DNA of 64,000 nt from Hydrangea macrophylla (lineage: Eukaryota; Streptophyta; Magnoliopsida; Cornales; Hydrangeaceae), in the NCBI GenBank assembly GCA_033977485.1, contig CM066991.1, positions 52,678,850 through 52,742,849 of the forward strand. The letters are read 5' to 3'. Of the stretch, positions 46,100 to 58,030 are shown in pieces. Positions within the stretch are counted from its first letter, which is position 1; each line of letters begins with the position of its first letter. The position numbers and the translations under genes were made by a program. The notes below the pieces were generated by a model. It did not search any database, was not told where the DNA came from, and saw only the letters and a list, made by a program, of their open reading frames with translations.

Positions 46100-48845
46100 G
46101 CTCCACGATGTCGTAGTCCGGTAGCTTTCCCTTTTCATCCCCTCAGTCGGTTATTGCTTGCTCTGGTTCTTCCACATCGTCCCCCTTGCCTGTTTCTTTC
46201 ACCTCTTCCACCATATGCTTCCCCGACCTTGTTTCCCATAAGTCCTTCTTGTCCATTTTCCTTAGCTTTATGCTTCCTCCGTCTAACAAGTTTTGCATAG
46301 CTGGTCCCTCTAGCACATCGATCCAATCTTTGACGGTGCCAGGCTTCATGGGGACCTACAGGATTGCGTCTTCATATTCAGAGAACTCATGGGGGAAGAA
46401 AATTTTAAACCCTGGCTTTAAGCGATTATCCTTCTGATCCACCCACAGTTCTGGGAAGCCACAAAAGGGGAAATCCTTTCCCTCCGAAAGAAAATCTCAA
46501 ACCCTGGCTTTAAGCGATTATCCTTCTGATCCACCCATAATTCTGGGAAGCCACAAAAGGGGAAATCCTTTCCCTCCTTCACAAAGTATCCGTAAGTGTT
46601 TTCTGGTATGGGACCATCGGTGCATCAGCTGCTTTTTTCTTCTCTCTCAATTCCTTCTTAGATGGTTGATAACCCAGACCATGAATGTGAGTGTGAGTCT
46701 GAGTAGGGATTCTCGGGAACACCAGCAGGCCTTGATGATTCTTTCCTAATCCCATAATCGGGAAGATACCCATCTTCTTCACAATCCCTATAACCAATGG
46801 GCTTACATACTGATCAAAATAGAGCGGTAGGAACTCCCTTGGCTTGGTTTCTTCTAGCATGTTAATAAATTGAAACCCACCCAGATCTGTTCCTTCTTCT
46901 AGCAACTATACTTCCAGAATTGGTGCGCTTGACGAAGCTTCAAACTGGCAGACCCAACTATCCCCAAGGATATCACAGACCTTGTTGATCATTCCCACGA
47001 GGTCTTCCAGTGCCGTGTTGATAGAAACATCAGACTGGTTCAAAGCATCCAAGATTTCCTGCCTATGGCATTTATAAGCGACTAACAGCCCCCATATGGT
47101 AAAATTGACCTGAGTTTTCTTCATTTGCTTCAAAACCCTATCCTCCTCTTCTTCTTCATTCATTTTCCCCTTTCCTTAGTCCAACTCCCGCCTCGGGTGG
47201 TCTTCCTCTAGCTCATGCGGTTTGAAATGTCTCCCTGACTGGGTTAGATGACTGACTTCTTCCTTTACCCGTAGATTGTTGATCTCTGAAACGGCTTTCA
47301 AATTCTCCTTCTCTGTTTCCATTTCTTTGTCACTTTCATACCACAGGTCATCTTCTACTTGATCCATATCAGTGTTGTTAATTTTTCAAAATCACCAATC
47401 CATTTGCTTTGACGTTCCCTCTTAACATCCTTCTGATTGACTCCCCAGAGTATAGATTATCAAATTATTTTGGCACTGGTAAGGCTTCCTTGGTGTCCTG
47501 GCCTTAGTGATTAGCCTAGACAGATCAAAGGTTATCTCTTCTATCCCCAAGAAATAAAGGCGTTATGGTGATGGTACAACATGATGATTCGGCAGTGGAT
47601 TTCTAGTAACATTTGGAGTTTTGATAGGCGGCTCAGATATAACCTTGTCATCAATGAGGTCCTAGATTTCATGCCTCAACCTAGTGCACCGACCCGCAGA
47701 GTGACCCTTTTATTGGTGAAATTTACAATAGAGATCCTCTCGTAAGCTTGGTAGAAGCGGATTCGGTAAAGGTCGAGATTCTATTGGGTGAAGATGCCCC
47801 TTTGCCATCAGTCTATCAAGGGCGGTTGACACCGATACCCCCAAATCTGAAAACTTCCTTAGTTGTTTGTCCCTTCCTTTTCTCAGTGTTATGTCGAACT
47901 TTTTCTCTGGCCCACTTAGTGCGTTGATGTTAGTGGGGCTAGAGTGGCCCCCCGAATGTCCTCTATTTGATCCATAGTTTGGCCTCCTATATCGATTCAG
48001 CTATTCTTCTTTCTTAATTACCCCTTCTTGGATCGCATCCTCTATCCTCGTTCCTAGGTCGAAAATCTCAACGAAGGTGTTGATCGACTAAAACCTCATT
48101 AACATTTGGATTTAATCTTTCTCGAATGGCCTCTGCACCATCTTAGCTGGCTTTCCCTTACATCTACTCAAATACTCAGCAAATGATTCCCTGTTCCATT
48201 GCCTAGTGGTTTCCAAATCTTGAACTGTGACATCTAAGTCTTGGTTTTACTCATATTGTGCTATGATTACTTTGATCACTTCCTCCCAAACCCTAATCTT
48301 TCTTGGTTTGAGCGTGAGATACTAGGCCAAGGCGGCCCCCGTTAAGGTTTGGTGAAATAAAACGGCCATCATAGAAGTGCTCAATCCACTAGGATGGTAT
48401 GCTCTGATGCACATTCTTACATGGCTACGAGGATTCCCCGTCCCATCGAACTTGTCAAAAACCAGCATTTTAAAACTAACGGGCAGTGTCTTGCGGACCC
48501 CCCATCGTACCACCCTTCTAACTCCATCATATAAGTATCAACCCCATGAGCCTTGCGCATCACCCTCTCCAGTTTCTCTATCTTCTCAGCCATCACCATT
48601 TCTTTTTCAGTCTTCTCTCTTTCTACCCTTTCCCTCTCTGCTCTGGGAACCGCGGCCCTCTGCATCTATGGGTCATCATACCAACCTTCTTCCCTTACGA
48701 TAAGTGGATCGATATTTGGTGGATTTGCAACTGGTGGTGGGTGTGCTATTGTTTCCATCATAACCATCATACGATTCTGTTCGGCTTGTTGCTCCACCAA
48801 TGCCCTCAATTCTACTACTTCCCCATCATTCCTTTTGTCTGCCAT
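46100..48845 (-). pseudogene. Tat gag and gag-pol linker, broken
   Basis: The ATG at 48845 opens MADKRNDGEVVELRALVEQQ, a coiled-coil start, with a stop after GWYDDP. The Gag core follows as FKMLVFDKFDGTGNPRSHV...MMAVLFHQTLTGAAL (48480-48325). Further downstream on the - strand is the Tat linker text (LYFDQYVSPLVIGIVKKMG...GLGYQPSKKELRE, about 46850-46620). Several stops and frameshifts occur. A 92-bp tandem duplication (about 46400-46580) lies in the linker. The middle part (48320-47370) is too decayed to read continuously. Confidence 0.75.
46400..46580. repeat. 92-bp tandem duplication in Tat gag-pol linker
   Basis: The phrase cctggctttaagcgattatc recurs 92 bp apart (46411 and 46503). Copies differ at a few positions. 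92 is not a multiple of three, so it shifts the frame. Confidence 0.9.
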
Positions 48846-49567
48846 TTCGATGTTACCTTTCCTTCTTACTAACCTTGATGTGGGACCTCTAAACTAGACC
48901 ATGCCCAAACTTGATGCTATTTTTGCCCTACAAAAGAATTTTAATGATTTTCAAAAACTTTTTGTTGTTTCTCTTCTTTTATTTTTAAAAGGTACCTAGT
49001 AAAATTTTAATGAATGGTTCATATGTTACACGGATGCAATGCATGTGTGCCTACTTTATATGCAAAAGAAAGGAAAATTCTAGCCCTAACAAATAGATAC
49101 ATAGGCATATAAGATCCTTACTTATGTTTAATGCGCCAATTTCACCTCTTATTGCGATCCTCATTACCCTTTTTCAATGGTTGATCATTTAAAAGACTTT
49201 TTGAAAATCACGATGAGATAAGGAATGCTAGCAAAGATTATCAGCTTTGAAAACTCATTTTGAAAAGCACTTCTTTAAGAAAAATGATTCCCAAAGATTC
49301 GAGGTACATTAATCAAGGGAACTTTAAAGATTTTTTGAAAGTTTGACTTTTTAAGATAACCTTAGTTAAGGATGATAAACATCTTATTTGCTTACAAAGA
49401 TGGATTTAAAATTTATTGGGTAGAAGTATCACATGATTGGATTATCACCGTACTTTCCATGTTCGAATGCGCACAAGGTCAATGATGCTTAGCTAGCAAG
49501 ACACAAGAGATGTAATTTTACAATCAAGTTTCACCATGTTCCCAAATGTCACAGGACATGAAGAGGA
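48846..49567 (-). other. Tat 5' leader, part next to gag
   Basis: AT-rich, no gene seen. It continues after Gypsy-3 at 57551-58000. Confidence 0.5.
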
Positions 49568-50749
49568 TGTCACACCCGTTCCGAAAAATCATTGGTTTTT
49601 AATGCATAAATTTAATATGTCATTTGAAATTTAAATGAGGTTGACTGTGGTCAACGGTGAGGTGTCAGTAAGGACACGAGGAAATTGGTAATTGAGATTT
49701 TCATTGGCACGAGTAAATGACATTTATATGATTTAAATGATATTTGACTTATCTGGTATTTTTGTGAATAGTGAATTATACCTGCGTAGTATAGTTTCTG
49801 GTAATCTCAATATTGTTATATATATCATTTTGAGAACTGTGGTGAGAACGTGAGTGACACGTTAAATAAAAAAGTAGGTGGTGTAGAGATTCCACATAAT
49901 TTAGTTTTGAACGTTATTTTTTTGGACCCAAACGAGACTTAGTCAAAAACTTCTGAAATTTATAATTTTCACTTGTAAAGACATAAAATGGATGTGTGTG
50001 AAGTTTCATGGGTTAATTAGAAGTTTTGAGAAACTTGCGGGGAGGTAAACACAATTTCTGAGAAGATTTTCTATAAATAGTGGAGGAAAAGATATCATTC
50101 TCCAAAAGTTGGAAAAATATCTAGAGAGTGAGGAGAGAGAAGGGAGATTGTTGCCACGAGCTTTGCGACGACGATCGGCGACCTTTCGTCTGTCAGTTTT
50201 TCACCAAATTCAACTCTTGTAGTTGTGTTTTAAAATGTTGCAATTCAGTGGTAGTTGTAGTTGTTGATGTGGAGAAGCATGAGTTGTAATATTTCACACA
50301 GGGCTGCCCAGCAGGGGAGCAGTCGACTGGACCCTGGATCAGTCGACTGAATCCCGTGGGGTTTAGACACTGAAAGTGAATAGTGTCAAGATCAGTCGAC
50401 TGGACCATCCTTCAGTCAACTGGACCACTGTAGATTTTAGCTACTGATCCAAATGGTAACCAATGCAGTCGACTGGGTTCCCTGATCAGTCGACTAGACC
50501 CCTGATGAGAAATGTGAGTTTTGGTTTCTGCCAGGCACAGTCGACTGGACCCTAGCACAGTCGACTGAACCTCTGTTTTCAAAACTGTGTTCCTTTGGAC
50601 AGGTTTCAATTGAACAAAACTTTTTATAACTCTGATTTTAATGGATTTTTATAATGTTTTCCGCTGCTACCTGACTTTAATGGAACTAGATAAGCCTTGA
50701 TGGTGTGCCACGTGTCCTATTTCCGCGTGTAGCGGGATGGGTCGTGACA
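49568..50749 (+). repeat. Gypsy-3 5' LTR with internal deletion (1182 bp)
   Basis: Matches 55503-57545 except that about 860 bp are missing between caccaaattcaa and ctcttgtagttg (near 50213). TATA box TATAAATA at 50072-50079. Eight AGTCGACT-type sites lie between 50318 and 50572. Confidence 0.95.
50318..50572. repeat. CAGTCGACTG palindromes in Gypsy-3 5' LTR
   Basis: Eight sites, mostly CAGTCGACTGG or CAGTCGACTGA, one changed to CAGTCAACTGG. Context words such as gaacctctgtt also follow CAATCGATT sites in Gypsy-1. The 3' LTR has eight as well (57115-57364). Confidence 0.9.
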
Positions 50750-50754
50750 TTTAG

Positions 50755-50766
50755 TGGTATCAGAGC
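50755..50766 (+). other. Gypsy-3 primer-binding site (tRNA-iMet)
   Basis: TGGTATCAGAGC, 5 bp after the 5' LTR. Confidence 0.9.
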
Positions 50767-50952
50767 TATAGGTAACAAAACTTTAGGAACGTTCGACGAC
50801 GAGTGGAGTGTTGAGTGATTTAACATATGTTCTAAATTGAATCCATACATATTAGAGATGTTTGATGCATATGTATGTTGTTTTACATACATGCTATTGT
50901 TATTGTTGTACATGCATAGTGTTTATGCATTGAGAACTACAGGATTGTAATC

Positions 50953-53900
50953 ATGAATGACGAAGAGCGGAATCTATCGCCGCACACTCGACGTATAAAT
51001 GAAATGGCAGATATGATGGGGAACATGGGGGCAATGATACAGAATATAGTGGAGCGATTGCCTCCCACGCCCGAAATCGAAGTGGAACCAATGACTGTAG
51101 TGCATGCACCCGAAACTAGAGGCATAAGATCCATGTTCGAACAATTCGCTCGAAAGAAACCAATGGAATTTCATGGAACACCCGATCCAACGCTCGCAGA
51201 ACATTGGATTATGGACATGGAGAGGATTTTCCGATCTATTCCGATGAACGACAGGGAGAAAATGAAAAATACAAGTGATGTGATGAAGGGTGAAGCCCAG
51301 AACTGGTGGGTAAATGTTCTAGATCAAGGGGCACCAATTACTTGGGAAGGGTTCAAGGCGGAATTCAATCGCCAGTTCTTTCCACGAGCCGCCTACAATG
51401 CAAAGAAGCGAGAATTTGATAACCTGAAGCAGGGAGATATGACTGTAACCGAATATACTTCCAAGTACAATGCTTTGTTGAGATTTGGAAAGGGTTCTGT
51501 ACCAGAGGAGGAAGATAGGGCAAGGAAATTCGAAGAGGGTTTAAGGGAAAATATTCGTCTAAGGGTGGAAACCTACGAACATTCGACTGTGGTAGTAGTA
51601 CAACAAACGGCGCTAGTGGCCGAGAGTGGAATGGAAAGGTCGAGGCAGAATCATTACGGTAAACGAAGCAATGAGAGTGGGGATAGGAACCAAGGCGGAT
51701 CTTTCAAGAGGTCGTTTCAAAGAGGCTCTGGTTCTAGTTTCAGTGATTTCAGGAAAATGCCAAGTAACATACCGTTGTGTTCACTTTGCAACCGACCACA
51801 CTCAGGCCGATGTTTCATGACCAAACCCAAGAACAGGAACCAAGGCGGGGGTAGTACTAATTCAACACCCGACATGAGAGGCAAGTGTTATGATTGTGGA
51901 GTATTTGGGCACCAAGCCAAGGATTGCCCGAGGAAGTATCCTCAACAAGGAGCTAGTTCTATGGCTTCCAGTGGGTCGAAGCCTAGACAATCCAATGACG
52001 GGGGACAAAGGACAGAACAATGTCAAGGAAGAGCATATCATATGAACCCAGGGGATATGACTGCTTTAGAGACAGTAGTCTCAGGTATGGTGCTTGTATG
52101 TTCACACTTAGCACGCATACTTGTCGACTCGGGATCTACGCATTCATTTGTATCGCATGCTTTTGTTGAACATTTGAATGTTGAATCGGCACCGTTAGGA
52201 TATGAATTATCTATTACTGTGCCACTTAGTAAATCAATAATGACGTCTACTATATATAAGAACTGTGAGATCAAACTAGGCGAGAAGTTGATGACCGTAG
52301 ACCTTATACCGATTATGGTGAACCATTTTGATGTGATACTGGGAATGGATTGGTTAGCTCTTAACCAAGCCACAATAGACTGTGAACGGAAAGAGGTTAA
52401 TTTTTGATCACCGGTGCATGGGAACTTTTGTTTCCAAGGGAGTGGGGTTATACCGCCGCCGTGTTTGATTTCAACTATCCGAGCGGGAAGGTTATTGAAA
52501 AAGTGATGTCAAGGATCCCTATGTTCAGTGACTGATGTCTCAGCGACCGAATTAAAAGTAGAAGACATTCTGATAGTACGAGAATATCCAGATGTATTTC
52601 CTGATGATTTACCAGATGTTCTTATTGAGAGAGAGGTGGAGTTCACTATTGAGGTTATGTCAGACTCAAGACTCGTATCAAAGGCACCGTATAGAATGGC
52701 ACCCATAGAATTGAAAGAGCTGAAAATCCAACTACAAGAGCTACTTGATAAAGGTTTCATTCGACCAAGTATTTCGCCGTGGGGAGCTCCAGTGTTGTTC
52801 GTAAGGAAGAAAGATGTTTCAATGCGTATGTGCGTCGACTACCGAGAGTTGAACAAGTTGACAATTAAGAACAAATATCCACTATCGAGAATTAATGATC
52901 TATTTGATCAACTTCATGGGGCTCAAGTATTTTCGAAGATAGATTTGAGATCAGGTTACCATCAGTTAAAAGTGAAGGCCGAAGACGTCGAGAAAACTGC
53001 TTTTAGAACGCGCTACGGATATTATGAGTTCTTAGTTATGCCGTTTGGAGTTACAAATGCACCAGCTGTGTTCATGGATCTTATGAACCGAGTCTTTAAT
53101 GACTATCTTGATGACTTTGTGACAGTGTTCATCGATGATATTCTTATCTATTCACTAAGTGAGATAGAACACGAGAATCACTTGAGGTTGATACTTTAGA
53201 GATTGTGAGAGAAACAACTATTTGGAAAACTTAAGAAGTGTGAATTTTGGTTACCTAGTATTACTTTTCTTGGTCATGTGATTGACAAGAATGGAGTTTC
53301 AGTTGATCCTCAGAAAGTAGAAGCTGTATCAAATTGGCAAAGACCGACATCTGTACCTGAAATTCGAAGTTTCTTGGGATTAGCAGGATACTACCGCCGT
53401 TTTATTGAGCACTTCTCAAAGATTTCTTTACCTATGACCAAGTTGATGAGGAAAGGGATTACCTTTGAATGGAGTCAAGAATGTGAAAACAGTTTTCAGG
53501 AGTTGAAGTCAAGGTTGACAAGGGCACCTATTCTGACAATGCCATCCGGAACCGAAGGATTTGTAATCTATAGTGACGCTTCGCATCAAGGTTTGGGATG
53601 TGTGCTTATGCAAGGTGGCAAGGTGATTGCTTACCCTTCTAGACAACTAAAGACACACGAGGTAAATTATCCGACCCATGATCTTGAATTGGCTGTAGTA
53701 ATTCATGCTTTGAAAATTTGGAGACATTACTTGTACGGGGAGAAGTGTGAGATATTCACAGACCACAAGAGTTTGAAATATATTTTCACCCAACGAGATT
53801 TGAATATGAGACAGAGAAGATGGTTAGAATTGATGAAGGATTACGATCTTTCGATAGAGTATCACCCGGAAAGGCTAATGTGGTGGCTGATGCCCTAAGC

Positions 53901-55439
53901 CAGAAAACGACAAGGAACTTAGCCAACGAACTAACTCAACAAAAAGAATTGGTAAAGGAGATGGAAAGATTAGAATTGGATCTAATTCCAGAGACTAGTG
54001 GTGGTTTAATGATGGCAATCATAGCACACTTAGATATTATTGATGAGATCAAGAAAGAGTAATTTAATGATGTCTACTTATGCAAAATGAGAGACGAGAT
54101 ACCTTTGGGAAAGCGACCTGATTTCATATTAGAACAAGGAACGTTGAAACTGGAAAATCAATTATGTGTACCGAATATGAAAGGCTTGAAAGAGAGGATT
54201 TTAGAAGAATCACATAGTACTCGGTATTCAGTACATCCGGGAAGCAACAAAATGTATCAAAATGTGAGAGAAAACTTATGGTGGAAGGGTATGAAGTGTG
54301 AAGTCACTAAGTTTGTATCTGAATGTTTGGCATGTCAACAGATCAAAGCGGAGAGACAAGTACCTATGGGGTTATTACAACCATTACCGGTGTCAGAATG
54401 GAAATGGGATGTGATTACAATGGACTTTGTTTCAGGATTTCCACGATCATTCAATAAAAATGATAAGATTTGGGTTATAGTTGACCGATTAACAAAGTCA
54501 GCCCATTTTCTACCGATCAAGACGACTAAACCGTCCAAGTTAGCAGAATTGTATGTGAGAGAGATTATAAGACTACATGGGGTACCAGTCGTGATCATAT
54601 CGGACCGTGATAGTAGTTTTACATCAAGGTTTTGGGGAAGTCTACAGACAGCTATGGGTACGAAGTTGAGTTTCAGTACTGCATTTCATCCTCAGACCGA
54701 TGGACAGTCGGAGCGTATGATTCAGACATTAGAGGATATGTTACAATTGTGTGTATTAGATTTTGGGAATGATTAGGATAAACACCTACCATTGATTGAA
54801 TTTGCGTATAACAACGGATTTCAGTCAAGTATTGGTATGGCACCATATGAAGCTTTGTATGGGCGTAAATGTCGATCGCCGGTTTATGGGACTAAGGTTG
54901 GAGAAAGGAAGTTACTAGGACCTGAGTTAATACAGGTGACTACTGAGAAGGTGAAGTTGATTCAAGAGCGACTTAAGGTAGCTCAGAGCCGTTATAAGAG
55001 CTATGCGGACTCTAAACGACGACCGATGAATTTTGAAGTTGGAGATTTCGTATACTTGCGAGCATCGCCTTCGAAAGGCATTGTACGATTTAAAAAGAGG
55101 GGAAAGCTTAACCCAAGATTCATAGGACCGTTTGAGATTCTAGAGAGAGTAGGGCCGGTAGCTTACCGATTGGCTTTATCAGCTGAGTTATCATTTGTGC
55201 ACAACGTATTTCACGTGTCTATATTAAGACGTTGTATGACTGATACGAGTAAGATCATTGTACCTGAACTGCTACGGATTCAGAGAGACTTGACTTACGT
55301 GGAACAACCGATAGAGATTCTAGATCGAAAAGAGCAAATCTTAAGAACTAAGACGATTCCGATGGTAAAAGTATTGTGGCGTAGTCACACGGTGGAAGAA
55401 GCTATATGGGAAATTGAGGAAGACATGAGGAATGAGTAA
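50953..55439 (+). pseudogene. Gypsy-3 gag-pol with six stops and one frameshift
   Basis: Gag is open to 52407: core FEQFARKKPMEFHGTPD...QNWWVNVLD...EFNRQFFP, a CSLCNRPHSGRC motif and a CCHC knuckle CYDCGVFGHQAKDC. Protease is ILVDSGSTHSF (about 52120). RT has [10 protein letters not shown] (53127), RNase H has IYSDASHQGLG, integrase has HPGSNKMY...CLACQQIKAER, MDFVSGFP, SDRDSSF and GQSERMIQ, and the C-terminal chromodomain-like part has VKVLWRSHTVEEAIWEIEED. Stops lie at 52405, 52504, 53197, 53206, 54060 and 54774; a one-base loss near 53867 shifts the frame inside YHP-GKANVVADALS. Catalytic residues remain. The first part of Gag, through the zinc knuckle, is intact. Confidence 0.9.
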
Positions 55440-55502
55440 CCATACCTGTTTGACATATGAGGTATAAGTTTGGGGACAAACTTCCTTTTTGGAGGGGAGA
55501 GT

Positions 55503-57545
55503 TGTCACACCCGTTCTGAAAAATCATTGGTTTTTAATGTATAAATTTAATTTCAAGGGTTTTCAATGTCATTTGAAATTTGAATGAGGTTGACTGTGGT
55601 CAACGGTGAGGTGTCAGTAAGGACACGAGAAAATTGGTAATTGAGATTTTCATTGGCACGAGAAAATGACATTTATATGATTTAAATGTTATTTGACTTA
55701 TCTGGTATTTTTGTGAATAGTGAATTATACATGTGTAGTATAGTTTCTGGTAATCTCAATATTGTTATATATATCGTTTTGAGAACTGTAGTGAGAATGT
55801 GAGGGAGACGTTAAATAAAAAAGTAGGTGGTGTAGAGATTCCACGTGATTTAGTTTCGGACGTTTTTTTTTTGGACCCAAACGAGACTTAGTCGGAAACT
55901 TCTTAAATTTATAATTTTCACTTGTAAAGACATAAAATGGATGTGTGCGAAGTTTCATGGGTTAATTAGAAGTTTTGAGAAACTTGCGGGGAGGTAAACA
56001 CAATTTTTGAGAAGATTTTCTATAAATAGTGGAGGATAAGATTTCATTCTCCAAAAGTTTGAAAAATATCTAGAGAGAGAGGAGAGAGAAGGGAGATTGT
56101 TGCCACAAGCTTTGCGACAACGATCGGCGACCTTTCGTCTGTCAGTTTTTCACCAAATTCAAGATTTGAACTCGTGAAGGTATGATCTACGTTTTGATAC
56201 TACTTAGGCCGTGTTTGGCCAATTTTTGTAAAAATCTTAATTCTAGACTTTTGGGGAAAACAGGTATAAACTTGTAGGAATTGTCTCAAATTCAAAATTC
56301 GACGATTAATTAGCCTCCTAGTCCATCCTTCAAAGTTTGGGGGAAATCGCACGAGGTATGAAGTTCTAACTTGTGAAATATAAAGAAATACCTGTTTTAT
56401 ATTTCGACGACGAAATTGAGATCCGGGCACAATCCATGTATTATTTGTAGGCCCGTTAATTATGCACGCGCTAAATTGTGAAAAGCATGTCTAAATTTAC
56501 GCAAGCACGTTGAGTTGTCTATGTGGGTCAGAGGGGGTCTTATACAAATTCATGTCGGAGTAAGCTTCTCGTTGTTTGAGAATTTTAGTAGCGACGGCTA
56601 CTGTGCATGGTTTAAGGCGTGGACTTGCCATGGCACTTGTGGGATGTAATGGTTGTAGGCTTGGACTAGCCATTGACATCGCGGTTTAAGGCTTGGACTT
56701 GCCGCTACCGGATGAAGGCGTATTTTTTTCCCTAGAGACTATTGATATGATTTATGATATTAAAGCATGTTTTATTATATGTTAGACTTGTGCACTCAGC
56801 ATATAGCTGAGCAGTGGAGATTTACGCCATTGCAGGTAAGAAGAAAAACAAGAAGAAGCGTGATGAGTGAGGCCGAGGAACGCCGGGGAACCATAATTGT
56901 ATATGTTTTTGTTTTAAATCCTAGACTTGTGTAAGGATAGACAAATTGTAAAATGTTGTAATAGGATCATGGATTAGTTCCGTAGTATGATAATCTTGTA
57001 ATTGAACTCCTGTAGTTGTGTTTTAAAATGTTGCAATTCAGTGGTAGTTGTAGTTGTTGTTGATGTGGAGAAGCATGAGTTGTAATATTTCACACAGGGC
57101 TGCCCAGCAGGGGAGCAGTCGACTGGACCCTGGATCAGTCGACTGAATCCCGTGGGGTTTAGACACTGAAAGTGAATAGTGTCAAGATCAGTCGACTGGA
57201 CCATCCTTCAGTCGACTGGACCACTGTAGATTTTAGCTACTGATCCAAATAGTAACCAATGCAGTCGACTGGGTTCCCTGATCAGTCGACTGGACCCCTG
57301 ATGAGAAATGTGAGTTTTGGTTTCTGGCAGGCACAGTCGACTGGACCCTAGCACAGTCGACTAAACCTCTGTTTTCAAAACTGTGTTCCTTTGGACAGGT
57401 TTCAATTGAACAAAACTTTTTATAACTCTGATTTTAATGGATTTTTATATTGTTTTCCGCTACTACCTGACTTTAATGGAACTGGATAAGCCTTGATGGC
57501 GTGCCACGTGTCCTATTTCCGCTCGTAGCGGGATGGGTCGTGACA
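55503..57545 (+). repeat. Gypsy-3 3' LTR (2043 bp)
   Basis: Full-length copy. TATA box TATAAATA at 56021-56028; CAGTCGACTG sites at 57115-57364. A short basic coding-like stretch KKKNKKKRDE-stop (about 56838-56870) follows ttgcag, at the same relative place as the acidic stretch in the Gypsy-1 and Gypsy-2 LTRs. Confidence 0.95.
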
Positions 57546-57550
57546 GAGGA

Positions 57551-58000
57551 ATTGTTCAAAAGTGAATAAAAGTTTACATGTCTCGTATTAAGTGAACATC
57601 GTCATCTTCTCAAGTAATCTCTTCCGGGCATACAAAACTTCCTAGCACATAATCCTAATTAAGAATTTATTTTCCTAAGATTGAAAGGTTCTATAGAAAC
57701 TATCATGCAAAGGCCGGGTTTGGTCAAATAAGGGACCCTTGACACACACCTGATAGGATGCTTCATATACCAACACATGGTATGAGATCAAGGGTGATCA
57801 CACAGTCCCATGATGGCTTGACCGATCGGGTAGTCTCAAGCCTCCAAGGTCATAGTTCTATGCAATCGACTAGCGAGACATGCAAGTGCAATGCAACGGG
57901 CACACAAAAATTAATTAATTTGATTAAGAGGATGCTTTCAAATCTAATCCTCAAGTGAACTCAAAATTAGGAATTCAGGTCTGCGAAACCAAAGATTCTA
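57551..58000 (-). other. Tat 5' leader, part next to the primer site
   Basis: Noncoding; the continuation of 48846-49567 on the other side of Gypsy-3. Nothing else is seen. Confidence 0.5.
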
Positions 58001-58025
58001 GGTTCGATCCCCAGTAAAGTCGCCA
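58001..58025 (-). other. Tat primer-binding site with extended tRNA match
   Basis: The + strand reads ggttcgatccccag-taaagtcgcca, which looks like the 3' quarter of a tRNA: T loop, T-stem strand, acceptor strand, discriminator and the CCA that plant tRNA genes do not encode. The - strand therefore holds a primer site starting TGGCGACTTT. I recall Tat/Ogre elements using a tRNA ending in GTCGCCA, probably tRNA-Arg; this is not checked. The site is 5 bp from the LTR. Confidence 0.7.
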
Positions 58026-58030
58026 AATCG

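Larger units (their letters stand above)
49568..57545 (+). mobile_element. Gypsy-3: Tekay-like Ty3/gypsy element
   Basis: 7,978 bp. The LTRs begin TGTCACACCCG and end gtcgtgaca; the target duplication gagga is at 49563-49567 and 57546-57550. It has an iMet primer site, one gag-pol region with six stops and one frameshift, and a polypurine tract GGAGGGGAGAG just before the 3' LTR. There is no acidic extra ORF. The two LTRs differ in length because the 5' copy has lost ~860 bp. It is inserted in the 5' leader of the Tat element. Confidence 0.95.
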
